Positions 52,111-59,631 of a DNA stretch of 64,000 nt are shown here, one piece after another. The notes below the pieces were generated by a model. That model was not told the origin of the DNA and made no database searches. It saw nothing but the letters and a program-made list of their open reading frames with translations. A program made the translations under genes and the position numbers. Each line of letters starts with the position of its first letter. Position 1 is the first letter of the stretch. This DNA comes from Chondrinema litorale (lineage in GTDB: Bacteria; Bacteroidota; Bacteroidia; Cytophagales; Flammeovirgaceae): the NCBI RefSeq assembly GCF_026250525.1, contig NZ_CP111053.1, positions 124,001 to 188,000 of the forward strand. The letters run 5' to 3'.

Positions 52111-54000
52111 TCACTTTTTATGATGTTTTTTGTTTAGGTTTGAATTTGCCATGTTTTTGAGAGAAATTAAAAACTTTGTATACACTCCCGCTTCCGACTC
52201 TACACTAATTTCCCCTTCAAGCTTATCTAAAATTTCTTTCACAATATATAGCCCTAAACCTGAGCCTGCTTTGTGCTGGTTTGCTCGATAAAACATATTA
52301 AAAATCTTACTTAAATGCTCTTTTAAAATGCCTTGTCCATTATCATAAACTTCAATTTGAACTTGTTTCTCATCCACTTTGGCAATCAATCTAATTTCAC
52401 TCGATACATTATAAGTTCGTTTGTACCTAATTGCATTAGAAATCAAATTATTTAAAATAATCGATAAGCGCGTTTTATCACTTAAAAAAGAGTTTGGTTG
52501 GTCAACATCAATTTTAAAATTAATGTCTTTAGCATCTTCTGAAAACTGTTGGCTTTCTATTAATTCAGAAAAAAAAGTATGCAGATTTATAGATTCTGGA
52601 TGTATCTCTTGTTGTGCATTTCTTGAGAGTTCTGATATCTCTTTGATGAAATCCAGAAGTTTATTTATACTCTTTTTGGTAAGGTCGATAAACTCTTGTC
52701 TTGATTGCTTATTTGTTTCATTTTCAATTAAAGACAATAAACCTTGCACTGAGTTTAGTGGAGATTTTAAATCATGCGAAACCCGATAAACAAATCGATC
52801 TAGTTCTTCATTACTTTGACTCAAACTAGCATTTAAGTTTAGCAACTTTTGATTTAACTCATTTAAAGATTGTTCTTTTATTTTCTCTTGAGTAATATCT
52901 CTTGTAATCACCAAATATGCAGTAATATCGCCATTTCTATCTTTAATAACAGAGGCATGGTTTTCTCCCCAAATTACCTTACCACCTTTTTTTACAAATT
53001 GCAATTTGGTTTTGATAATCTCACTTTTAGATTCTTTGTGAATAGCTATAACATCTTTGTAAGACTCCGGAGTTAAAATATCCCTCATCTTAAGCGTAAT
53101 CACATCATCTGGTTTGTAACCAAGCACTTTTTCTACTGATGGGCTGAAATACAAAAAATTCATTTTAGCATCAAGTAAAAAAATAATATCAGATGAATGA
53201 TCTGCTAATAGCCTATACTTCCTTTCACTTTCTTCTAGGCGATATTTTTGACTTGTAAAATCGGTTACATCAAAAATGAAAACTAATAGCTTATCTACCT
53301 CAGTACCATTTTTAATTGGTATAAAATGTATTTCATAACTACGGATGGAGCCATCAACTAAATTTTCCTCAAATATCTTTAACTCCTCTCCTCTTAGTCC
53401 TTTTTCAAAATAGGATAATCTCTTAGATTTATTTGTCTCGCTAATTACCTCAAATATATTCGAGTTCTTATTTAAATCTTTGTAGATAACTTTTTTGTAG
53501 AAGTTTTTAAATTCTCTACTAGCATATAAAATATTATATGATTTGTCTATCATATATACAAATGCAGGTAGTGCTTCGAGCGATTGCTCTAAATAATAAT
53601 TACTTTGTTCAGCTCTTTCCTTATCAAGCTTATGTTCTGTTATATTTTCTATTCTTACACTATGATAATACTTTTCTCCAGCTTTGATTTTTTTGATAGT
53701 AATGGCACCCCAAAATGTCTTACCTGTACAAGTAAGATATTCGTATTCGGTTTGCCAAACTTTATTTTTACTTAGTGTTTCTCTAATTGCTGACCTTTCT
53801 TCTATAGAGAGTGGTTTTTTATGGTATTTATGACCAAAATTACCTATAAAGTCTTCTTGCGATTGAAACTCAAACATTTCAACAGCACTATCATTACAAT
53901 ACTCAATTGCCAAGTCATTAGTATTGGTAAGGAAAATTGCATCCGGAGATTCATTAAGAAGTATTTTGAATAATTCAATATCCGCATTGGCATTTCCCAT
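52111..54000 (-). CDS. PAS-domain sensor histidine kinase
   Basis: 629 residues without membrane helices, so cytoplasmic. Three or four PAS domains (~1-125, ~140-255, ~265-385; SPDAIFLTNTNDLAIEYCND, ALPAFVYMIDKSYNILYASR, SSDIIFLLDAKMNFLYFSPS), a short coiled coil, then HisKA (FVYRVSHDLKSPLNSVQGLL, H in VSHDLKSP), N box (LNNLISNAIRYKR), G1 (VYDNGQGILKEHL), F box (IFNMFYRANQHKAG) and G2 (GSGLGLYIVKEILDKLEG). There is no receiver domain and no response regulator gene nearby: an orphan kinase. It is closely related to the kinase at the right edge. It converges on the 2OG oxygenase gene. Confidence 0.9.
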   Translation of the reverse strand: MGNANADIELFKILLNESPDAIFLTNTNDLAIEYCNDSAVEMFEFQSQEDFIGNFGHKYHKKPLSIEERSAIRETLSKNKVWQTEYEYLTCTGKTFWGAITIKKIKAGEKYYHSVRIENITEHKLDKERAEQSNYYLEQSLEALPAFVYMIDKSYNILYASREFKNFYKKVIYKDLNKNSNIFEVISETNKSKRLSYFEKGLRGEELKIFEENLVDGSIRSYEIHFIPIKNGTEVDKLLVFIFDVTDFTSQKYRLEESERKYRLLADHSSDIIFLLDAKMNFLYFSPSVEKVLGYKPDDVITLKMRDILTPESYKDVIAIHKESKSEIIKTKLQFVKKGGKVIWGENHASVIKDRNGDITAYLVITRDITQEKIKEQSLNELNQKLLNLNASLSQSNEELDRFVYRVSHDLKSPLNSVQGLLSLIENETNKQSRQEFIDLTKKSINKLLDFIKEISELSRNAQQEIHPESINLHTFFSELIESQQFSEDAKDINFKIDVDQPNSFLSDKTRLSIILNNLISNAIRYKRTYNVSSEIRLIAKVDEKQVQIEVYDNGQGILKEHLSKIFNMFYRANQHKAGSGLGLYIVKEILDKLEGEISVESEAGVYTKFLISLKNMANSNLNKKHHKK

Positions 54001-54072
54001 ATAATGTCAGTTTAGATAGGTTAGCTGTTCAATTATAGGTATTTTTTTGATTTTATAACAACATGTACTCAA

Positions 54073-54492
54073 TTAAAATCTAGATTTTCTTTTCGCTTTT
54101 TTAATTCTATCACTTCTGTGTTTTTCTTTCGCTCTTTCAGCTTCTGGTCTCTGAGGCACATCACCCTTAGAATCTATAAGAGCTTTTATTCCATCAGATA
54201 TGGCATCTTTCTGACTGTATTCGAAATTTCCATTTCTTCGCTCATAGTAAACTATGTCTTTAATTTTTTCCATAACCTCAAAATCTAATAAAAAAGACTG
54301 CCTTACTGGTTTGTCTTCTACTTCAGGTTCTGGTTCTCTCATTTTTGGGGTTTCTCTTACAGGCGTATTGTCTTCTTTATCTTCCTGTTCTTTTTTTTCA
54401 TCATCACTATCCTTCTTGAAATTATCAAGCGGATGGCGTTCTGATCTTTTTGTATTTGCTTTTCTGAATAAATCTGTGGTTTTTTTCTCCAT
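54073..54492 (-). CDS. Ribbon-helix-helix-like partition partner of ParA
   Basis: 139 residues. The N-terminal ~65 residues are charged and disordered (KKDSDDEKKEQEDKEDN). The C-terminal half has an RHH-like or short DNA-binding motif (VRQSFLLDFEVMEKIKDIVY, DAISDGIKALIDS) and a basic tail (SDRIKKAKRKSRF). Position and size fit a centromere-binding protein: it is the next gene after parA (42-base gap, same strand). A 14-bp motif (TTAACTAGTATTAA) lies 4 bases before its start and again before parA, so it may bind these sites and repress the operon. I assign this by context, not by homology. Confidence 0.65.
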   Translation of the reverse strand: MEKKTTDLFRKANTKRSERHPLDNFKKDSDDEKKEQEDKEDNTPVRETPKMREPEPEVEDKPVRQSFLLDFEVMEKIKDIVYYERRNGNFEYSQKDAISDGIKALIDSKGDVPQRPEAERAKEKHRSDRIKKAKRKSRF

Positions 54493-54495
54493 AAC

Positions 54496-54513
54496 TTAAC
54501 TAGTATTAATACT
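54496..54513. promoter_or_regulatory. Putative partition-protein operator, copy A
   Basis: TTAACTAGTATTAA at 54496-54509; the overlapping AGTATTAATACT (54502-54513) is a perfect 12-bp palindrome. It lies between parA and its partner gene. The same 14 bp recur at 55345-55358. Confidence 0.55.
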
Positions 54514-54534
54514 CCAAAAAAAATTTACTCCTGC

Positions 54535-55284
54535 TTATCTACTAATTATTTCATCGGTGAGGTTTTTAAAGTCTACAGCACCATTACTTTCTGGCGCATA
54601 TTCCAAAATACTTTTGCCTAAGGTTGGCGCTTCTTGTAAAGCTACATTTACTCTTATAAATGTATTTAAAAGCATCTCCTCCCCTACCATCTCTTTTACT
54701 TCTTCGGTTAATGCTCTTGTTAAAAGTTTTCGCTGATCGTATTGATTAAAATATGCTCCTTTAAATTTTAATCCAGGATTGATAAATTCTTTAACTTTAT
54801 CTATAGTTTCTAAAACTTCATGCAAACCATCAAGACTGTATTTTTGAGCATGTATTGGTACATAAACAGATTCTGCTGCAGAAAGCGCATTAATAGTTAG
54901 CAAACCCAAACTTGGTGGACTATCTAATATTATGTAGTCACATTGCCCTTCTAATGCTTTAATCTTATTTTTAAGAATATACTCTCTGCCAATTTCATTT
55001 AGCATCTCTATTTCGAAGTTGGCAAGTGCTTTGGTACAAGGGATCAATAACAGATTATCGTTTATAGCTTCAACTGCTTCTTCAATTCCATATTCATCAA
55101 ACAAAACACCTTGTATGGTATAATCTGGTTTTTCAATACCTAGTCCTTTAGATAAATTTGCTTGAGGATCAAGATCTATCATTACTACTTTTTTTCCAGA
55201 CTTAGATAATATTTCACTGATTGCACTCACTGAAGTTGTTTTACCAACTCCTCCTTTCTGATTTGATATAGCAATGATTTCCAT
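54535..55284 (-). CDS. parA: ParA-type partition ATPase
   Basis: 249 residues, the length of the short (type Ib, no N-terminal HTH) ParA/Soj group. Deviant Walker A KGGVGKTTSVSAISEIL begins right after the start (MEIIAISNQKGGVGKTT). Walker A' region VVMIDLDPQANLSKGLG, Walker B YIILDSPPSLGLLTINAL, and VYVPIHAQKYSLDGL are standard. It forms ATP-dependent gradients on the nucleoid that move plasmid DNA. It is upstream of the RHH-like gene in one operon. The AT-rich region before its start has the same 14-bp motif found before the partner gene. Confidence 0.92.
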   Translation of the reverse strand: MEIIAISNQKGGVGKTTSVSAISEILSKSGKKVVMIDLDPQANLSKGLGIEKPDYTIQGVLFDEYGIEEAVEAINDNLLLIPCTKALANFEIEMLNEIGREYILKNKIKALEGQCDYIILDSPPSLGLLTINALSAAESVYVPIHAQKYSLDGLHEVLETIDKVKEFINPGLKFKGAYFNQYDQRKLLTRALTEEVKEMVGEEMLLNTFIRVNVALQEAPTLGKSILEYAPESNGAVDFKNLTDEIISR

Positions 55285-55344
55285 ATTAATTGATTAATAT
55301 TGATATTAATTAGTTTATATTAATGATTATTTATATATACAATA

Positions 55345-55358
55345 TTAACTAGTATTAA
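55345..55358. promoter_or_regulatory. Putative partition-protein operator, copy B
   Basis: TTAACTAGTATTAA, identical over 14 bp to the copy at 54496-54509, 61 bases upstream of the parA start codon and so within the likely promoter. Confidence 0.55.
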
Positions 55359-55704
55359 ACTGTATTCATAATATTTCATCTATGTTTATTAATATTTTTT
55401 GATATTACTTTTAGTATTGTTAATCATTGTTTTAAACAACTCTCAATTGGACGATATAAGCTCCAGGATAAAGGCAAAATAAAGCGATTTAAGGGATTTT
55501 ATAATTGATAATACTCAATTATACCAGTCTGGCAGTTTAAGCCTCTTAATTGAAATACTTTGAGTGATACATATCAATTCATATTAGTATTAAATAATAT
55601 GTATTAAGTCATATCAATAAAAATAATGTTAACTATTACATATTAATATTATCTATTATACATTAATTAATACCAATAAATAATATATTAAACAATAATT
55701 ATAA

Positions 55705-55752
55705 ATGAATACTGATTAATATCAATATATACGGATATTAATCAGTATTCAT
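55705..55752. repeat. 19-bp perfect inverted repeat
   Basis: ATGAATACTGATTAATATC and its exact reverse complement are separated by 10 bases. It is not followed by a clear T tract on either strand, so a terminator is unlikely; a protein-binding or cruciform site in the par region is more plausible. Confidence 0.65.
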
Positions 55753-55832
55753 ATTTTACATACGAGAAAGACTTGTAAAATATTTTAGAAAAGTAGTAGG
55801 GAGGATGAGTGATTCTTTAAATAGTAAAATTG

Positions 55833-55858
55833 AAAAAAGCAGGGGAATCAATCCTGCT
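55833..55858 (-). terminator. Terminator after the rep gene
   Basis: AGCAGG (55838) / CCTGCT (55853) stem with a 9-base loop, followed on the minus strand by TTTTTTCAATTTT, 3 bases past the rep stop. Confidence 0.65.
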
Positions 55859-55861
55859 CTT

Positions 55862-56854
55862 TTACTTGCTGTTATCTGTTTCGGATAGGAATAGGATGAA
55901 TTTCTTTTCACCATAAGCACCCATGTCTTCTTTCCAATCGCTAATTATAGAAAGTTTCATGGCTGTACTAAATGCTTTTTCAATTGTTTTCTTAATTCTG
56001 CTATGGTTGTTGTTTTCCTTGTATCTTTCGAGTCTCATTATCTCCGAAAGACGTTGGTAACCATATTCGATTGTTCTTGCCTTGGCACAATGCGATGCCT
56101 GATAAAGACACTTTATAAATAATTCTACTCCAGAATTAGGTCTACCAGTATTTATCTCTCTTAAACGCTTATTTAAGTTTGCTGGCAAATTAAAGTAGGT
56201 GTTTTTGTTTTCTTTAGTAAAATCGAAGAATACAGAATCAATTGTAATCTTAAAGAATGTACCTTTCTTTACACCCGAAAGCGTTTCGAGCTGTTGTACT
56301 TTATGTAATTGTACAAGAGGGGAGATAGATATTTCTTTAATTCTTGTTTTCTTGTCTTTACTCAAATATTCACGAGGAATTACAAACTCTTTTCTATGTA
56401 AATTGAGTATTGCCTCACGAATTAACTCTCTTTGTTTAGGGTTAAATTTGCCATTTATTTTTTTAGCTCCACTGTTTTCGTAAAGTTCAGAAAGACTAAA
56501 AACAAAATAGGCTCTTTCGATATCTTCGTAATGCTTGAGTTTGCCAAAAAAACGAGCTTCTTGTGCCATTTTTACAATAGCAGTCAAAACTCTTACCTCA
56601 TTAGCACTAAGCTCTTTGGTAATAATTGCTCTATATTTTTCTGGTACTTTTTGTTCAATCTCTGGTGGAAACTCAATAGAATATTTACCACCTTTTTCAT
56701 TTAGGTTAAGTACTCGTTCTATTGACTTACTTATCTTGAGCGCATTCTTACTCTCAAGTGCTCCTGTTTCATCATATAAAGAAAGTTGTCTAACCTGTTG
56801 CCTGGTTTCAATCTTGAGGAGCTTATCCGGATAGTGAATATATTTTTCTTGCAT
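55862..56854 (-). CDS. Probable plasmid replication initiator (Rep, winged-helix type)
   Basis: 330 residues. It has the two-part layout of RepB/Rep_3-like initiators: a first winged-helix region (LSANEVRVLTAIVKMAQEAR, AYFVFSLSELYENSGAKKIN, KQRELIREAILNLHRKEFVI) and a second (IKCLYQASHCAKARTIEYGY, QRLSEIMRLERYKENNNHSR, IKKTIEKAFSTAMKLSIISD). I assign it mainly by fold feel and by its place: directly next to an array of ~22-bp iterons and a small HTH gene, opposite parA. It would bind the iterons to open the origin and may repress itself. The start at 56854 is 12 bases after the HTH gene, so they are one operon. Confidence 0.75.
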   Translation of the reverse strand: MQEKYIHYPDKLLKIETRQQVRQLSLYDETGALESKNALKISKSIERVLNLNEKGGKYSIEFPPEIEQKVPEKYRAIITKELSANEVRVLTAIVKMAQEARFFGKLKHYEDIERAYFVFSLSELYENSGAKKINGKFNPKQRELIREAILNLHRKEFVIPREYLSKDKKTRIKEISISPLVQLHKVQQLETLSGVKKGTFFKITIDSVFFDFTKENKNTYFNLPANLNKRLREINTGRPNSGVELFIKCLYQASHCAKARTIEYGYQRLSEIMRLERYKENNNHSRIKKTIEKAFSTAMKLSIISDWKEDMGAYGEKKFILFLSETDNSK

Positions 56855-56866
56855 GTCAATAATCTT

Positions 56867-57073
56867 TTATCGGTTTATTACCTCACAAATCCGAATCATT
56901 TCATCCGCAGTAAACTTTCTCTCCTTTATCTTGCGATCAAAAGTTGTTCTAGGGATACCCGTTTCTCTCACGATATATGACTTAGTCATACCATATGACC
57001 TAATCACAAATGGCAATTCTTTTTGTAGTTCAAAAAATGCTTTTGCTATCTCTGTATTTATTCTGTGAGGCAT
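56867..57073 (-). CDS. Small HTH protein upstream of rep
   Basis: 68 residues. The C-terminal part is a helix-turn-helix (GMTKSYIVRETGIPRTTFDR, KIKERKFTADEMIRICEVIN) of the XRE/Cro-like class; the N-terminal helix (MPHRINTEIAKAFFELQKEL) may dimerise. It ends 12 bases before the rep start and its own start lies ~80 bases from the first iteron, so its promoter overlaps the origin. A role in controlling rep expression or copy number is likely but inferred. Confidence 0.75.
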   Translation of the reverse strand: MPHRINTEIAKAFFELQKELPFVIRSYGMTKSYIVRETGIPRTTFDRKIKERKFTADEMIRICEVINR

Positions 57074-57152
57074 GGCAAGCTTAAATTTTGACTAAATATG
57101 AATATTATGAATGATATTTCCAAATATGGGAAAATTTACACTAATAATGACA

Positions 57153-57837
57153 AATGGGTGTACTTGTGACTAAAAAACATTCAATTTGACTGCTTTTAGG
57201 TGTAGTTATGACTATTAAAGGGTGTACTTACGACTAAATAGGGATATAGTAACGACTGTTTTAGGGTGTACTTATGACTAATATATTTTCTTTAAAAAAT
57301 TTAAAAAAATATCATTTAGGGTGTAGTTACGACTAAATAGAAAAATATTCAATATGACTATAAAAGGGTGTACTTATGACTAAAGATATCTCTCAGAGCT
57401 CTATTTAAGTATTTTCCCATTAGAAAATCAATTTTATAAGTTGATATGAATAGAAAGGGATGTAGTTATGACTAAATCATTTTAATAGCAATAAACATAC
57501 TTCTGACTAGAAAGGGTGTACTTGTGACTAAAGATAAAAAAATACTAGTCAATATGACTTGTGACTAAAAAGGTTGTACTTATGACTAATCTATCTAAAC
57601 ATAATAATCCTATATATAACACTGATATTCAATAACTTATAAATTTTAAGTACTATTAAGCTCTTAAAATTAAACACGACAGAAAGAATTAAAAATACAA
57701 AAGGGTGTAGTTTTGACTAGCGATAGGTGTAGTTATGACGAGAAAGGGGAATACTTACGACTAGAATTAGTAGTAATTATGACTAAAATAGTATGTAGTT
57801 ATGACTAGAAAGGGGTGTAGTTATGAAGTTATGACTA
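57153..57837 (+). repeat. Iteron array, putative replication origin
   Basis: About 17 direct copies of a motif with consensus GGGTGTA[CG]TTATGACTAA. Clear units start near 57156, 57199, 57220, 57264, 57319, 57366, 57458, 57514, 57572, 57703, 57726 and 57812; weaker ones lie near 57241, 57494, 57746, 57768 and 57791. Two tight clusters (57199-57280 and 57703-57837) have 20-23 bp periods, i.e. two helical turns. Between them lies an AT-rich stretch (57590-57700) that could be the melting region. All units face the same way. No gene is encoded here. Confidence 0.88.
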
Positions 57838-57922
57838 CTCATAAGTGACTGAATTACAGAAACTTATAAATAATTTTGCTTCTATATAATATATATAGAT
57901 AATAAAATCTATATAATTATTA

Positions 57923-57955
57923 ATTCGGAAAAACAATGATTTTGTTATTCCGAAT
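57923..57955. repeat. Imperfect inverted repeat at the right edge of the origin
   Basis: ATTCGGAAAAACAA (57923-57936) pairs with TTGTTATTCCGAAT (57942-57955) with one mismatch and a 5-base loop. It lies between the last iteron and the lipoprotein gene. It lacks a T tract. Confidence 0.6.
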
Positions 57956-58009
57956 AAAATGAATGCAGCAAAATTAAATAAACTCTCGTGTTGTAAGAAA
58001 AATGTGACT

Positions 58010-58474
58010 ATGAGATTAATTAGCTTTTTATTCATTTTTCTTTTAATGTTTAGTTGTAAAGACGATCAGGTAAATCCAGATACGACTGAGTTTAAAATAG
58101 GAGAGGAGTTTGAACTTGAATATAAAATCGATGAGAAAGTATTATCAACAGCAACAAATCTAGCTTTAGAGTTTACTTTGCAATCAGTCTCGGACTCAAG
58201 ATGTCCTGAGAATGCAAATTGCTTTTGGGCTGGTAATACTAAAGTGAACGGGGAGATTAAGAGTAAAGAGTCTGATGAGCAAATAGAATTAGATTTTTGC
58301 TTGGGAGACTGCTTTAGTGAAGGGCATCCAGAAGGATACACGATTCAAGATACAGTAGATTTTGACTTGGATGATAAAAGCTACATGGCTGTATTAAAAG
58401 CAGTTACTCCTTTCCCTAGTTTAATTGATACGGCTGATACCAAGACGGTCTTAGTAGAAATATTAGAGAAGTAA
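58010..58474 (+). CDS. Hypothetical lipoprotein next to the origin
   Basis: 154 residues from ATG 58010. The frame is open to ATG 57959, but the shorter start gives a proper lipoprotein signal (MRLISFLFIFLLMFSC, lipobox FSC). The mature part has EFELEYKIDEKVLSTATNLA, then DSRCPENANCFWAGNTKVNG, a cysteine pair and W-A-G that recurs in small Bacteroidota lipoproteins as I recall, and two more cysteines (DFCLGDCFSEG). No enzymatic function is known. The gene sits inside the origin region, flanked on both sides by iteron-like sequence. Confidence 0.72.
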   Translation: MRLISFLFIFLLMFSCKDDQVNPDTTEFKIGEEFELEYKIDEKVLSTATNLALEFTLQSVSDSRCPENANCFWAGNTKVNGEIKSKESDEQIELDFCLGDCFSEGHPEGYTIQDTVDFDLDDKSYMAVLKAVTPFPSLIDTADTKTVLVEILEK

Positions 58475-58520
58475 AACCACTTTAAGAGGTCAATATTAAA
58501 TTTCTTAAAATCAAAGACTT

Positions 58521-58556
58521 ATGACTAACTCCGAGTGGCGTTAGTCATTTTTATTT
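58521..58556 (+). terminator. Terminator whose stem contains the iteron core
   Basis: ATGACTAAC (58521-58529) pairs with GTTAGTCAT (58540-58548), with an inner CC/GG pair, then TTTTTATTT. It ends the lipoprotein gene. The left arm with its upstream CTT is the iteron sequence CTTATGACTAA. Confidence 0.75.
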
Positions 58557-58728
58557 AATGGGGTTATGACTAAATTTTACTTTTGATCTGCTCTAATAAT
58601 TCTCTCAATAAAATGAATTTGCTTAAAGTAATAGTTTAAGTTCCTTATTTATTAATACCCAAGATTTTATTCATTCGATTACAGATAGTATTTTGAGCTT
58701 TTAAGTTTAATTTTCTACGAATACTAAA

Positions 58729-59583
58729 ATGAATAAAAATAATTCAAGAAGAAATTTTGTGAAAAAATCTGCTGCTTTAGCGGCTAGTGTACCTACAATA
58801 TTGGCTCCTACAGGGGTGTTTGCAGCTAAACCTGAAACTAAACAAAATGATGATGGTAAGATGGATGTAATTCGTTTTGCAGTTGCATCTGATGGGCATT
58901 TTGGTGAAAAGGGAACAGCTTATAAAATGTACTATAGGAATATAGTTGCTTGGTTAAATGCCGAAGCTGAAAATGAAGGATTAGATTTTTGCGTGTTTAA
59001 CGGTGACATCATTCACGATGACCCCAAACTTCTCAAAGAGGCCAACGCCTATTTTAAAGAGCTTAAAATACCTTATTATGCCACTCAGGGTAATCATGAC
59101 AAAGTAAGTGAAGATTTGTGGAAGGAAGTATTCAACATACCATTTAATTACAGTTTTGAAAAAGGGAATAGTGGTTTTATACTTTGCACCACTTCAAATG
59201 AAAAAGGGGAATATTTATGCGCAGATGCCGATTTTGTAAAAGAGAAATTGGAATTATATAAGAGCAAAAAATCAGTATTTGTGTTTCTACATATCTCACA
59301 CAAGAAATGGGTGGATAATGGCATAGATTGTAAAGAGATTACCGATATGCTAGAATCATACGAAAATGTTGCATGCATCTTTCATGGGCACGATCACGAC
59401 CACCATGAAGCAATGTATTCTGGAGGTAAAACTTATTTATTTGATGGGCATTTTGGTGGTAGTTGGGGACAAGAATATAAAGGCTACAGAATAGTAGAAG
59501 TTAGAGGAGGTACTGAAGTTTATACATACCAGTGTAATCCGCTGGCTAGAGGAATACAAAACAACAATAAGGTTAACCTCTAG
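58729..59583 (+). CDS. TAT-exported metallophosphoesterase
   Basis: 284 residues. A twin-arginine leader (SRRNFVKKSAALAASVPTIL) ends near GVFAA. The calcineurin-like motifs are complete: D-x-H in VASDGHFGEK, GD in CVFNGDIIHDD, GNH-D in YATQGNHDKVS, H in VFLHISHKKW, and GHDH in IFHGHDHDHHEA. A two-metal centre in the periplasm should hydrolyse a phosphomonoester or phosphodiester; the substrate is unknown. Its promoter region follows the iteron-flanked terminator. A bidirectional terminator separates it from the GH92 gene. Confidence 0.88.
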   Translation: MNKNNSRRNFVKKSAALAASVPTILAPTGVFAAKPETKQNDDGKMDVIRFAVASDGHFGEKGTAYKMYYRNIVAWLNAEAENEGLDFCVFNGDIIHDDPKLLKEANAYFKELKIPYYATQGNHDKVSEDLWKEVFNIPFNYSFEKGNSGFILCTTSNEKGEYLCADADFVKEKLELYKSKKSVFVFLHISHKKWVDNGIDCKEITDMLESYENVACIFHGHDHDHHEAMYSGGKTYLFDGHFGGSWGQEYKGYRIVEVRGGTEVYTYQCNPLARGIQNNNKVNL

Positions 59584-59589
59584 GAAAAG

Positions 59590-59631
59590 ATCAACCCAGA
59601 CATTATCTAGAAGATGTCTGGGTTGATTTTA
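59590..59631. terminator. Bidirectional terminator overlapping the GH92 stop
   Basis: A 14-bp stem (ATCAACCCAGACAT / ATGTCTGGGTTGAT) with a 10-base loop. T-rich on the plus strand (TTTTATAATT) and TCTTTTCC on the minus strand. The right arm and loop include the last codons of the GH92 gene. Confidence 0.75.

Larger units (their letters stand above)
55285..55861. other. Extremely AT-rich parA-rep intergenic region with ATTAATA repeats
   Basis: 577 bases made mostly of ATATTAAT/ATTAATAT words on both strands, with TTAACTAGTATTAA at 55345-55358, a shorter match (TTAGTATTAA) at 55584-55593, a 19-bp inverted repeat at 55705-55752 and the rep terminator at the right end. A candidate centromere (parS) plus promoter region for parA. 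Confidence 0.55.

Noticed and set aside
57153-57837. CRISPR array
   Set aside because: The repeats are ~18 bp with variable units and 2-5 base or irregular gaps, not constant repeats with 30-40 bp spacers, and no cas gene is present; iterons explain it better.
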